Assembly: GCF_963664555.1 (NCBI RefSeq)
Contig: NZ_OY761461.1
Location: 248,001 to 312,000, forward strand
From: Labilibaculum sp.
GTDB taxonomy: Bacteria > Bacteroidota > Bacteroidia > Bacteroidales > Marinifilaceae
Reading direction: 5' to 3'
Length of the DNA stretch: 64,000 bases
Below are positions 41,650 to 50,681 of the stretch, in pieces (position 1 is the stretch's first letter; each line of letters starts with the position of its first letter). The notes beneath the pieces were generated by a model. That model did not search any database, had not been told where the DNA came from, and was given only the letters and a program-made list of their open reading frames with translations. The position numbers were made by a program, and so were the translations under genes.

Positions 41650-43311
41650 CTACCAAAACATTGCATATAAAACAACAAGAACAATGCAGATCGCATAAGA
41701 TACTATATTGAAAACCTTACCTGTTACAAATGTTTTTCTACTAATTTCAATCCCTTTTTCATCATCGGCACCTTTGTTTTGGAAATAACTAACCAAAATA
41801 ATTACCGCTGCTGATAACAATGCAGTATATCCCATTTGATCCAGGAAAGGTACATTTGGGAAAAGTCCCTCAATAGAGCTTCCAGCCAACCAGCCTTTGG
41901 GACCAACTTTAAAGAACATCGCAATCGGGATTGATGACAAAACACCAACAATAGCACCTTTATTCGTTGCTTTTTTCCAGAACAATCCTAACAAGAATAC
42001 AGCTAAAATACCTGGACTAACGACACCGGTATATTCCTGAATAAACTGAAATGCCTGATCTATGCCTCCCAATAATGGAGCAACAATTCCAGCTATTATT
42101 AAAGCACCTGCAGCAGAAAGACGACCAACATTTACAGTTTCCTTATCGGTAGCATTCGGATTAATATATGGTTTGTAAATATCCATTGTAAAAATAGTTG
42201 AAGTAGAATTCAACATAGATGCCAAGGAAGACACAATAGCCGCTGCCAAAGCAGCAAAGGCTACCCCTTTCAATCCTGATGGAAGAAATTGCAATAACCA
42301 TGGATATGCTTTATCCGCAGCATCCATTGTTGGAATGTTGTCCATTGATCCCACACCCAAGCGAGCCATAATTTCCGGATCGTTAACCATTACAAAAGCA
42401 GCAATACCTGGAATTACAACAATTAAAGGAATGATCAATTTCAGAACACCTGCAAATACAATTCCTTTTTGAGCTTCGCCCAAAGATTTTGCAGCTAATG
42501 TTCTTTGAATAATGTATTGATTAAATCCCCAATAATATAAATTTGCAACCCATAAACCCCCAACAATTACTCCAATTCCAGGAAGATTTACATACTGACT
42601 GTTTGCCTTATCCAAAATCATTTGAAAACTATCCGGAGCAACTTCATAAATGTGTTTAAATCCTGCAATGACACCTTCACCACCGGATACATTATTTAAG
42701 GCCAAATAGGTTGTAATCAGACCTCCCATAATTAAAAATACAACCTGAATAACATCAGTCCATGCCACAGCAGAAAGTCCACCGTAAAGAGAATAACTGG
42801 CAGCAAACAAAGCCAAACCAAGAATTCCATACATCATAGGAATTCCCATAATTGTTTCCATAGCCAATGCTCCCAAATAAAGAACAGAAGTTAGGTTTAC
42901 AAATACGTACAATGCAATCCAAAATACTGCTAGAATGGTTTTCAGATTGGTCGAAAATCGTTTCTCCACAAACTCAGGAATGGTATACAATCCCTTTTCG
43001 ATAAAAATTGGCAAAAAGTATTTACCTACAATTATTAAAGTTAAAGCAGCCATCCACTCGTAGGAAGCAATTGCCAAACCAATTGCAAAACCGGAACCAG
43101 ACATTCCGATAAACTGCTCTGCAGAAATATTTGCAGCAATTAAGGAAGCTCCAATTGCCCACCATGGCAAGGATTTACTAGCCAAAAAGTAATCATCGGC
43201 ATTTTTCTGATGTCCCTCTTTATCGTGGGATACCCATAAGCCTACTCCAACAATTACCAATCCATATAAAATAAAGATGATATAATCCAGAGTTGAAAAC
43301 GTATTTTCCAT
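41650..43311 (-). CDS. Sodium/solute symporter (SSS family), probable galactose or glucose uptake
   Basis: The 553-residue protein has about 14 membrane helices. The pattern is that of the sodium-sugar symporter (vSGLT) group of the SSS family: N-terminal DYIIFILYGLVIVGVGLWVS, then AANISAEQFIGMSGSGFAIG, WTDVIQVVFLIMGG, and GVAFAALAAAIVSSLASMLN with the conserved serines near the sodium site. Its place directly after galT, only two bases away, argues for galactose (or galactoside) as substrate; the sequence alone cannot prove the sugar. It sits in the inner membrane and feeds the Leloir enzymes in this cluster. Confidence 0.9.
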   Translation of the reverse strand: MENTFSTLDYIIFILYGLVIVGVGLWVSHDKEGHQKNADDYFLASKSLPWWAIGASLIAANISAEQFIGMSGSGFAIGLAIASYEWMAALTLIIVGKYFLPIFIEKGLYTIPEFVEKRFSTNLKTILAVFWIALYVFVNLTSVLYLGALAMETIMGIPMMYGILGLALFAASYSLYGGLSAVAWTDVIQVVFLIMGGLITTYLALNNVSGGEGVIAGFKHIYEVAPDSFQMILDKANSQYVNLPGIGVIVGGLWVANLYYWGFNQYIIQRTLAAKSLGEAQKGIVFAGVLKLIIPLIVVIPGIAAFVMVNDPEIMARLGVGSMDNIPTMDAADKAYPWLLQFLPSGLKGVAFAALAAAIVSSLASMLNSTSTIFTMDIYKPYINPNATDKETVNVGRLSAAGALIIAGIVAPLLGGIDQAFQFIQEYTGVVSPGILAVFLLGLFWKKATNKGAIVGVLSSIPIAMFFKVGPKGWLAGSSIEGLFPNVPFLDQMGYTALLSAAVIILVSYFQNKGADDEKGIEISRKTFVTGKVFNIVSYAICIVLVVLYAMFW

Positions 43312-43313
43312 AT

Positions 43314-44384
43314 TTAAGGATGTTTATTAGTTTTTGATTTATAATGTACTTTAGAAAGTTCCCGTAATCGCAATGCTGCACCTTCGGCTGTGATATCTCT
43401 TTGCGGCGTGCCCAACATTTCGTATCCAACCATAAATTTTTTAACGCTAGCCGAGCGTAATAATGGTGGATAGAAATGCATGTGCAAGTGCCACTCCGGA
43501 TGCTCTTCACCATCGGTTGGTGCTTGATGCAATCCTGCTGAGTACGCAAAAGAAACCTCAAATAAGTTATCGTACATTATTGTCAGTTTCTTGTATATAT
43601 CTGCTAAATCAGTTTTTTCCTCATCGGTTAATTCCAATAAGTTCGAAACTGGTCTTTTACTAATAATCATGGTTTCGAAAGGCCATACTGCCCAAAACGG
43701 AACCAGAGCAACAAATGAATTGTTTTCAACTAAAATACGTTCTTTCTTCTCCAATTCACTATTCAAATAATCGAACAGCATGGTTCTTCCGTGCTTATCG
43801 AAATATTCTTTCTGAGTTTCTGATTCTTTCGATGTTTCTAAAGGAACCAATGCCGAAGCCCATATTTGACCATGCGGATGCGGATTCGAACACCCCATAA
43901 TAGCACCTTTATTTTCAAATATCTGAACATAGCCAATGTCCTCTCTGGATCCGAGTTCGTCGTATTCTTTACACCAAAGATCAACCACTTTACGGATATT
44001 ATCCACTTCCATTTCCGGAACTGTTAAACTATGATCAGGACTAAAACAAAGCACTTTACATACTCCTGATTCGCTCTCTGCTTTAAAAAGTTCACCATCT
44101 TCAAATTTCCCTTTCGGAGTATCCTGCAGTAAAGCACTAAAATCGTTCTGAAAAGAGTAAACATCCTTGTAATCAGGATTATTCTCACCCCCAACACGCT
44201 CGTTACGCGGACATAGGTAACAATTTGGATCGTGAGGCGGACGAACATCTTCCACTACTTTTTCAACCTGTCCCTGCCAAGGTCGTTTCGATCTGTGAGG
44301 CGAAACCAATATCCATTCTCCGGTTAAAGGATTGTACCTTCTGTGAGGATTCTCTATATAATCAAACTTATCCATCATTATCAA
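43314..44384 (-). CDS. galT: Galactose-1-phosphate uridylyltransferase
   Basis: GalT transfers UMP from UDP-glucose to galactose-1-phosphate. The catalytic HPH triad is in [11 protein letters not shown] (residues 169-171 from this start). Zinc-ligand cysteines lie in CYLCP (55 and 58), and the C-terminal HLHMHFYPP completes the metal sites. The start is one of three close ATGs (44384, 44378, 44375); the choice changes only three residues. It lies 85 bases after galK and 2 bases before the symporter gene, so galT and the transporter are probably translationally linked. Confidence 0.95.
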   Translation of the reverse strand: MIMMDKFDYIENPHRRYNPLTGEWILVSPHRSKRPWQGQVEKVVEDVRPPHDPNCYLCPRNERVGGENNPDYKDVYSFQNDFSALLQDTPKGKFEDGELFKAESESGVCKVLCFSPDHSLTVPEMEVDNIRKVVDLWCKEYDELGSREDIGYVQIFENKGAIMGCSNPHPHGQIWASALVPLETSKESETQKEYFDKHGRTMLFDYLNSELEKKERILVENNSFVALVPFWAVWPFETMIISKRPVSNLLELTDEEKTDLADIYKKLTIMYDNLFEVSFAYSAGLHQAPTDGEEHPEWHLHMHFYPPLLRSASVKKFMVGYEMLGTPQRDITAEGAALRLRELSKVHYKSKTNKHP

Positions 44385-44398
44385 TTATTGATTATGAG

Positions 44399-44458
44399 TT
44401 ATGAACTAAATAGAAAGCTTTTACTCATCTGTTAAAAACAACTCTCTTTAGTTCATAA
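44399..44458 (-). promoter_or_regulatory. Intercistronic hairpin between galK and galT
   Basis: TTATGAACTAAA at 44399-44410 and TTTAGTTCATAA at 44447-44458 are a perfect 12-base inverted repeat enclosing 36 bases. There is no T tail, so it is more likely a processing or stability hairpin than a terminator. Confidence 0.5.
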
Positions 44459-44469
44459 TTCAACACTCA

Positions 44470-45633
44470 TTATTCTACACGTTTGCCTCCATCGCCAATT
44501 TCAGCAACATAAAACTCTCCTTTAATTCCGGTTTTTTCGAAATATTCGGCACCCACTTTTTCAATAAATTCATCAACAAATTCATCTTTTACCAAACTTA
44601 CTGTTGAACCACCAAAACCACCACCGGTCATCCGTGAACCTATAGTTCCTTCAATCTTTCGGGCTGCAGTAACCATTGCATCCAATTCATTTCCTGTCAC
44701 CTCATAATCATCGCGAAGCGAATTGTGCGACTGGTTCATTAATTCCCCAAAAGCCAACAAGTTACCCAATTTTAATTCTTCCACTGCCTTTTTAGTACGC
44801 TCAATTTCAGTAACCACGTGGCGGGCTCTTTTTCGTACAATATCGTTTTCGATCCTTGCTGATAAAGAGTTGAATTCTGCCGGACTTAATTCACCCAAGT
44901 TGGCAATTAACTTTGAGGGGGTAATTGCATCAACAGCAGCCCGGCATTCATCAACCCGTTCATTGTATTTTCCCGCATCCAAACTATGCGGACTGTTTGT
45001 ATTTCCGATAATAATTTTAACTCCAGATAGTTTTACAGGCACCAATTCGTACTCAAGACTATCGCAGTTCAAATAAATTGCATGATCCTTTTTTCCCATT
45101 CCGGAAGCAAATTGATCCATAATTCCGCACATCACACCTGCAAATTCATGCTCTGCTTTCTGACTGTACTTTACGATGGTCAATCGATCCTGACCAAACT
45201 GAAATTCCTCATTAATTGCAACACCTGTTACTACCTCTAATGAAGCAGAGGATGACAATCCTGCACCATTGGGTACATTTCCCCAAATTAAAATGTCAGC
45301 ACCTGTATCCGGCTTTTGTCCGTTCTTCACAAACTGAGCAATTACGCCAATTGCATAATTTACCCATGTTCCTTTAGGTAAAGGATTGCATAAAGAATCC
45401 AAATCAATTTCCTGTACAATCTCCTGATTCAAAGAGCGAAAACGGAAAGACTTTCGTTCAGTTTTACGAATCAAACAATAGGTTCCAAATGATAATGCAC
45501 ATGGGAAAACAAACCCCCCATTATAATCAGTATGTTCTCCAATTAAATTCACCCTGCCCGGCGAGAAATATACATTACAATCACCGGCTCCATAAAAATT
45601 TTCAAACTCTTTTTTCAAATTATCAACACGCAT
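44470..45633 (-). CDS. galK: Galactokinase
   Basis: GalK phosphorylates galactose at C1 with ATP. The GHMP-kinase motifs are all visible: SPGRVNLIGEHTDYNGG near the start, NGAGLSSSASLEV (the ATP loop), and SRMTGGGFGGSTVSLV near the C-terminus. It has 387 residues, the typical size. It is the first structural gene of the cluster. A promoter with ideal elements and a two-unit direct repeat lies just ahead of its ATG (45645-45694), so its expression is probably controlled by the adjacent GntR-type regulator. Confidence 0.96.
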   Translation of the reverse strand: MRVDNLKKEFENFYGAGDCNVYFSPGRVNLIGEHTDYNGGFVFPCALSFGTYCLIRKTERKSFRFRSLNQEIVQEIDLDSLCNPLPKGTWVNYAIGVIAQFVKNGQKPDTGADILIWGNVPNGAGLSSSASLEVVTGVAINEEFQFGQDRLTIVKYSQKAEHEFAGVMCGIMDQFASGMGKKDHAIYLNCDSLEYELVPVKLSGVKIIIGNTNSPHSLDAGKYNERVDECRAAVDAITPSKLIANLGELSPAEFNSLSARIENDIVRKRARHVVTEIERTKKAVEELKLGNLLAFGELMNQSHNSLRDDYEVTGNELDAMVTAARKIEGTIGSRMTGGGFGGSTVSLVKDEFVDEFIEKVGAEYFEKTGIKGEFYVAEIGDGGKRVE

Positions 45634-45644
45634 AACTTTTTCTT

Positions 45645-45664
45645 ACTGGTTGGTACTGGTCGGT
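45645..45664. promoter_or_regulatory. Probable gal operator at galK (two 10-bp direct repeats)
   Basis: ACTGGTTGGT is followed immediately by ACTGGTCGGT. The same arrangement occurs at 46801-46820 before the regulator gene. It abuts the -7 element of the galK promoter, a position suited to repression. Confidence 0.75.
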
Positions 45665-45694
45665 AAATATAGATGTTTTTAATTAATTCCCAAA
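45664..45694 (-). promoter_or_regulatory. galK promoter
   Basis: On the minus strand TTTG (45694-45691), a 19-base spacer and TATATTTA (45671-45664) match the Bacteroidota -33/-7 consensus, with A in place of the last G. The -7 element overlaps the operator by one base. Confidence 0.7.
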
Positions 45695-45733
45695 AAACTT
45701 TTTACTATTTGAAATTCTTCTGTTTTAACCTCC

Positions 45734-46747
45734 CTACAAAGATCCTCTTCGAATCAAACGGGATTTATTCTCTATTAAGTCTTTTTTCGATCCCAACACC
45801 ATTTCTGCCAATATTTCCCCCATCTCTTTAAAATCAGTACTTATTGTTGTTATACCATCGGCAACAACTTCTTTTAGCGGTGTGTCATTGTAAGAAATAA
45901 TCCCAAGCTCTTCTCCTATTTTAAATTGCTTCCTATTTGCCTCTTTTACCAAATAGACCAGGTCATTGTCATTGGAAACTATGTACGCCTCAGATTTATT
46001 AATTGCATGTCCCTGAATACTTTCAATCACTTTAAATTCCCATTGGCTTGCAAACTCTTTTGCGAATTTCTTAAATCCCTTCATCTGTCCGACCGGTTCT
46101 TTTCCCCCAGGGAAAACCCAAAACAACTTCCTGTATTTCTTTAACAGATCAGATCCCGAGGAAAGTGCAGAGAATACGTCTTTTTCGAAATTCTGATAGA
46201 CTGCAGGATAATGCTTCTTTAAATTTGCATTGGTTTGATCCAAAATGTACACTTTATCCTGAGGCAACTGTTTTAGCACCGAATAGGCATCTGTAAATTT
46301 TGCCGGCATAATAACATAGGACGTATATTTCCCATTGTTATTCTCAATCAACTCTTTAAATACTCTTTCGTTAAAATGATGAAAGTAAATATCAACAGTA
46401 GCCAGCCCCTTTAAACTCTTCAGAAAGGAATTGTACAAAATTTCTTTAAATGTATTAAACTCCTCGAAAAGCAAGAAAATCTTGTGCTTTAGCTGAGTAA
46501 TATTGCTCTCCAAATAGTAACCTTTTCCCGGTACAGATGAAATAACTCCCCGCGCCTTTAGCTCGTTAAAGGCAACCAGTACAGTATCCCGGGATAAATT
46601 AAACTCCTTGCATATCGCATTGATTGAAGGCAACTGATCGCCAATAGCAACATCCCCATTTTCAATAGATTGATACAAAGAATTTATCAACTGTTTGTAT
46701 TTTGGAACTCCTGATTCATTAGAGACCGAAAAGATATTTGAAGGCAT
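45734..46747 (-). CDS. GntR-family transcriptional regulator with sugar-binding C-terminal domain
   Basis: The frame opens at 46783, but that ATG overlaps a -7 element (46788-46781). The ATG at 46747 (MPSNIFSVSNESG) is therefore the better start, giving 337 residues. The N-terminal winged helix has YKQLINSLYQSIENGDVAIG and LPSINAICKEFNLSRDTVLV, typical of GntR. The C-terminal part (from about residue 75) has the layout of periplasmic-binding/LacI-type effector domains, with IISYNDTPLKEVV near the end. It is 100 bases from galK on the same strand and shares its operator motif with it. Confidence 0.9.
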   Translation of the reverse strand: MPSNIFSVSNESGVPKYKQLINSLYQSIENGDVAIGDQLPSINAICKEFNLSRDTVLVAFNELKARGVISSVPGKGYYLESNITQLKHKIFLLFEEFNTFKEILYNSFLKSLKGLATVDIYFHHFNERVFKELIENNNGKYTSYVIMPAKFTDAYSVLKQLPQDKVYILDQTNANLKKHYPAVYQNFEKDVFSALSSGSDLLKKYRKLFWVFPGGKEPVGQMKGFKKFAKEFASQWEFKVIESIQGHAINKSEAYIVSNDNDLVYLVKEANRKQFKIGEELGIISYNDTPLKEVVADGITTISTDFKEMGEILAEMVLGSKKDLIENKSRLIRRGSL

Positions 46748-46780
46748 ATTGCATTGATATTTAGATCGTAATTGAAAAAA

Positions 46781-46788
46781 CAAATATA
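46781..46788 (-). promoter_or_regulatory. -7 element of the gal regulator gene
   Basis: The minus strand reads TATATTTG, an exact TAnnTTTG match, about 34 bases before the chosen ATG at 46747. Confidence 0.6.
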
Positions 46789-46800
46789 ATCATTTTTTCA

Positions 46801-46820
46801 ACTGTTGGGTACTGGTTGGT
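46801..46820. promoter_or_regulatory. Probable gal operator at the regulator gene
   Basis: ACTGTTGGGT followed by ACTGGTTGGT repeats the two-unit motif of the galK operator. It lies just upstream of the regulator's -7 element, consistent with autoregulation. Confidence 0.75.
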
Positions 46821-46851
46821 GAGCTTGTCGATTTATTCAATAAAATTATAG

Positions 46852-46886
46852 CCCAAAAAAAAGACAGCCACAAGGACTGTCTTTTT
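46852..46886 (-). terminator. Intrinsic terminator of the SusCD locus
   Basis: On the minus strand AAAAAGACAG pairs with CTGTCTTTTT around TCCTTGTGG and the T run continues. It closes the genes from 54341 down to 46938. Confidence 0.83.
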
Positions 46887-46937
46887 AACTACATACTAAA
46901 CTGTTTATAAAAGTTCTTATTTATAAATCATAAAAGC

Positions 46938-48194
46938 TTATTTCCTAAGAACAAACCAAACATCTGGATTTGCAACACTGGTTAATTTAACAACAGAAGG
47001 ATTATTTGCATCATCCAATTCTACTTTATATGGTGCATTATCTACAACAACGTTTACTATTGGTTGAAAATGCCCGTAATATTGCCAATATTGACCAGAG
47101 CTTAGTTTGGTTATACTTAAATAATCATCGTGCCCTACGACACCTCCAAAGCCTAAATTATAATGAGAGCGATACATTTTATTTGCTGGTGTAACAGAAT
47201 ACATCGAAATACCAATATCGCCATAAGCAGCGTAGCAAAGCCCCATAAATATATTCGGGTACAATGATTCTCCCCAAGCCTTCGCATCCGCATCGTTTGC
47301 CAGATCCCAAACTTCTTTAATAGCAGCAGATCGATCGGTTTCAACACTGGTATCAAAAGACCATCTTGCCAAGGTTAAATCAACAGGGGCAAAGGCAATA
47401 TCGATGGTCATTTTGCCATCAGTAGATACAAGTTGTTTCGCTTCAGTATTAAGTGTGAAATCCTGAGCTGTTATCCCTAAAATATCAACTTCTTCATACA
47501 AGCGAATTCCCTTATCTGTATAAATAAAAGCTACAGTTTCTGAAATAACCTCATCATTTTCTGAATAGTTCAATATTAACTGACGACCACCCAAAATAAT
47601 ATTCACCTCAGTTCCATCAATTAAAGTACCTAATGATGCACCGGATAAGAAATCAGATACAACCTGAGTTTTCTTAAAATACTCATCAAACGTTTCGGTC
47701 ATTCTAACCATGCGCATTATATTCCCAGTCTTAATACCTTTTACAGTCATCACATCCCTTTCGTTCGACATGATTAAAAACTCGTAATCACCCCCTTTTG
47801 CAAGATACTCCTGGGCAGAAGGATTTGCAAAATAATGCATAAGTGGGTTATAAGTATTAAAAGTTAACACTGGCCCACCATAAGAAATCACATCGTAAAA
47901 AGATATTTCTGGTTTGGTTACATCCGACATTAATTCAGACCAAACGGTAACACTATCATGCTGATTAAATTTCACCACATAATTATATCCGCCATATTTT
48001 TGAGTCTCCTCTGGAAAATATTGAAATAACCATCCTTGATCAGCAGATTTTAAGGCTTCGTTATACTCAGTAATAGCAGTTGTTTTTCGCTGTGCTGCAG
48101 ATTCATCAAAAAGTAAATCGGTATTATTGTCACATGAAACAACACCCATACTTAATAACAAACCAAACAGTACTATATAAATATTTTTTTTCAT
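46938..48194 (-). CDS. DUF4302-type lipoprotein
   Basis: The 418-residue protein has a lipoprotein signal ending SMGVVSC (Cys 21). The mature part opens with SAAQRKTTAITEYNEALKSA, then a W-containing segment GWLFQYFPEETQKYGGYNYV. This fits, from memory, the Bacteroidota DUF4302 lipoproteins, which are found beside SusC/SusD pairs with a HExxH lipoprotein. It is the last gene of this cluster, 5 bases behind the metallohydrolase gene. Its role is unknown; a surface-exposed substrate-binding function is plausible. Confidence 0.8.
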   Translation of the reverse strand: MKKNIYIVLFGLLLSMGVVSCDNNTDLLFDESAAQRKTTAITEYNEALKSADQGWLFQYFPEETQKYGGYNYVVKFNQHDSVTVWSELMSDVTKPEISFYDVISYGGPVLTFNTYNPLMHYFANPSAQEYLAKGGDYEFLIMSNERDVMTVKGIKTGNIMRMVRMTETFDEYFKKTQVVSDFLSGASLGTLIDGTEVNIILGGRQLILNYSENDEVISETVAFIYTDKGIRLYEEVDILGITAQDFTLNTEAKQLVSTDGKMTIDIAFAPVDLTLARWSFDTSVETDRSAAIKEVWDLANDADAKAWGESLYPNIFMGLCYAAYGDIGISMYSVTPANKMYRSHYNLGFGGVVGHDDYLSITKLSSGQYWQYYGHFQPIVNVVVDNAPYKVELDDANNPSVVKLTSVANPDVWFVLRK

Positions 48195-48199
48195 AGTTC

Positions 48200-49087
48200 T
48201 TATTCTATAGTTATATTATCAAGATCTTGTTCACCCAACTTCTCAGCCCGAGTTTGGATTGCATTGCGCAAAGCATCAATATCAATGCTCCAAACCTCTT
48301 TCAAATAAGATTTTATAATCGCCATCTTCTGCGCTAAGATTGCTTTACCTGTATCACCTGCGGATTCAATTTTTGCATCCCAAGACTCTGGTGTATTGGT
48401 TATATAATGAGCGATCAACTCCACAAAATCTTCGTTTGCTTCCTTGCTGGAATAATCACTAATGAAACCTCTGGCTAAAGAAGATTGTCCATCCCAGGCA
48501 TCATTCCATGAATCTCCAACATAATCTGTTACTGATATTTTATCAAAATCAGTTGTGTAATCTTTGGTTTGATGTAAAATATGAGAAAACTCGTGAAAAA
48601 TAGTTCGAAAATAATGTGAATACAGAGTCTGAACATCTGTAACATCTAAATCATTAATTAAGTACAGTGTGATTTTCAATCCTCCTTCAGCGGTACCTAG
48701 TGTATAAGTTCCATTGTTATGCCAACCAGCAGAACCAACCATCATAAACATTTTAGGAAAATATTTCTTTAAGAATCCTTCAGGTGCAACTTCTTCATAA
48801 GCATCTAGACACAAATACTTAATCAAGTTTGCCATTTTAATAGAATTCTCATAAGATGCAGGCACTAAGGCATAATTCATATCCGATTCTATATCCTGCA
48901 ATTTATATTGAAAACTGATATTATAAGTATCAACAAACGTTTTTTCTAAATATCTGTCAAAATCATTTTTTTCAGCAGCTTCAACGCTAATCACACTTTC
49001 ATCTGGATTTGGTTCATCATCTTCGGAACAAGCACTCAAAACGAATACCATAACCATAACGAACAACCAATATTTTATTTTGTTCAT
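48200..49087 (-). CDS. Putative zinc metallohydrolase lipoprotein of a SusCD locus
   Basis: The 295-residue protein has a lipoprotein signal ending VLSAC (Cys 20). The zinc motif HEFSH is at residues 165-169 in FRTIFHEFSHILHQ, and a possible third ligand Glu is in EANEDFVELIAHYI about 55-60 residues later. The layout fits the substrate-import-associated metallohydrolase lipoproteins found next to SusC/SusD pairs. It is probably attached to the outer membrane and may cleave a peptide or other substrate before import. Its substrate is unknown. It lies 24 bases after susD. Confidence 0.83.
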   Translation of the reverse strand: MNKIKYWLFVMVMVFVLSACSEDDEPNPDESVISVEAAEKNDFDRYLEKTFVDTYNISFQYKLQDIESDMNYALVPASYENSIKMANLIKYLCLDAYEEVAPEGFLKKYFPKMFMMVGSAGWHNNGTYTLGTAEGGLKITLYLINDLDVTDVQTLYSHYFRTIFHEFSHILHQTKDYTTDFDKISVTDYVGDSWNDAWDGQSSLARGFISDYSSKEANEDFVELIAHYITNTPESWDAKIESAGDTGKAILAQKMAIIKSYLKEVWSIDIDALRNAIQTRAEKLGEQDLDNITIE

Positions 49088-49111
49088 AATATTTATTTTA
49101 AGAATTATTAT

Positions 49112-50662
49112 TTATCGTGGATTTGAAACCAAACCTGCATCAATCACATCTTGAGGCAACTGAATAGCTCTACGTAAATCATTCACTTTCAACACATCCA
49201 AAACAATGGCTGTAGTACCATCAGACTGAATTTGCTGACGATTTATTTCAATACCATAACGTTTAATATCGAACCAACGCAAACCTTCATGTAAGGTTAA
49301 AATTCTACGACACTGAAGTACATAGTGAATTAAATTCTCTTGTACACCAGCAGCTAACGTAAACTTGGGATTTAACACTTTTTTTTGCGTGGGAACATCA
49401 GCTGTTGAATAAGGCAAATTTGAATAAAACGTATTCACAGCTTCCAATGTTGTCTCCTTATCTACAAAGAAATTCTTACTCCATGTATTTAGGTCAGTCA
49501 TAGCCAAATCATTTTCTCCCAGCATTACTTCAGCTTCTGCCCGAACCAATAAAGTTTCATCCGTTGTAAACGGTACTACAACAGTTCTTCGATAACCTAT
49601 TCCAGCTACAGGATCAGTATATTCAAACAGATAAGGGATTTTCATGAACAGAGTTTTATCCAAATTGTTACCTGAGTATACAAAAGGCCTCAAATGATAG
49701 GTGGAACTAGCCACCCCACCCCAAGGAGCAGGAGCAAATAAGGTTTCCTCATCTGCAATTTTTCTTGAGTGATTAAAACGAGATCCTGTATAATATGCTC
49801 CAAAATACAATCCCAAATTGGATCCATCGGTTTGAACTAACAGATTAGCCGAATTATTAATATATGCATTTGTAACAGGACCTGGTGAGCGTGGCAGGGC
49901 GCCTAAGTCATCCCAACTTCTTAATTGGGTAGAAGGATTTGTCGTTAATACAATACTTGCATAATCTTTTGCTTTTTGCCATTGTTCGTAATACAAATTA
50001 AAACGAGCAGCAAAAGCATAAGCAGCCTTTTTTGTAAAATGATATGCGGGAACTTCATACATATCATCACTAATTAAAGGCAATGCAGCTTCAATATCAG
50101 CATTTATTTTTTCATAGACTTCTTTTACCGTACCCCTCTCATACTTTGGATTAAGGGTTGTTTCTGATTTTTCCATATAAGGAATTCCCAAATCAGTAGC
50201 GCTCGACTGTGAATTGTAATGTTTACAAAACACATTAACCAAAACAAAATGAGCGTAAGCTCTTGTTATTAAGGCTTCACCTTTTTCTGGCAACAAATTC
50301 TCACTACCAAGTTTTTCAATAGCCGCCAAGGCTTCATTCGAATTGGCTATTGCGCCATACGAAGCTTCCCATGCACTTTTAGGATCATCGTTATCTGTTT
50401 CTGTTACAGATTCCCAATTAGCCAATTGCTCATAAAAACGAGTCGTATTTGGATTAGAACTTCCCATGTCAATAATATTATCCGAAGATAATTCTGTAAC
50501 TAATGTAGGACTCCCTTCCGAATAGGCTGAAACCAACAATTTTCTAATTTTGATCTGGCTATCTACCTCTGCTCTGTTGTCTGGGGTTTCGTCAAGATAA
50601 CTATCACACGAAATGGCAAACAAAGAAAGCAGGGCAATATATAATATATTTATTTTCTTCAT
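49112..50662 (-). CDS. SusD/RagB-family outer-membrane lipoprotein
   Basis: SusD proteins form a lid over the SusC pore and capture the substrate. This one has 516 residues, a lipoprotein signal ending FAISC (Cys 19) and the family start SYLDETPDNRAEV. Helical TPR-like segments follow (ALITRAYAHFVLVNVFCKHY, TKKAAYAFAARFNLYYEQW). The C-terminal GLRWFDIKRYGIEINR is diagnostic of the family. The gene starts 20 bases after susC, the usual tight pairing. Confidence 0.94.
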   Translation of the reverse strand: MKKINILYIALLSLFAISCDSYLDETPDNRAEVDSQIKIRKLLVSAYSEGSPTLVTELSSDNIIDMGSSNPNTTRFYEQLANWESVTETDNDDPKSAWEASYGAIANSNEALAAIEKLGSENLLPEKGEALITRAYAHFVLVNVFCKHYNSQSSATDLGIPYMEKSETTLNPKYERGTVKEVYEKINADIEAALPLISDDMYEVPAYHFTKKAAYAFAARFNLYYEQWQKAKDYASIVLTTNPSTQLRSWDDLGALPRSPGPVTNAYINNSANLLVQTDGSNLGLYFGAYYTGSRFNHSRKIADEETLFAPAPWGGVASSTYHLRPFVYSGNNLDKTLFMKIPYLFEYTDPVAGIGYRRTVVVPFTTDETLLVRAEAEVMLGENDLAMTDLNTWSKNFFVDKETTLEAVNTFYSNLPYSTADVPTQKKVLNPKFTLAAGVQENLIHYVLQCRRILTLHEGLRWFDIKRYGIEINRQQIQSDGTTAIVLDVLKVNDLRRAIQLPQDVIDAGLVSNPR

Positions 50663-50681
50663 GTTAATAACTTTTTTGCTT

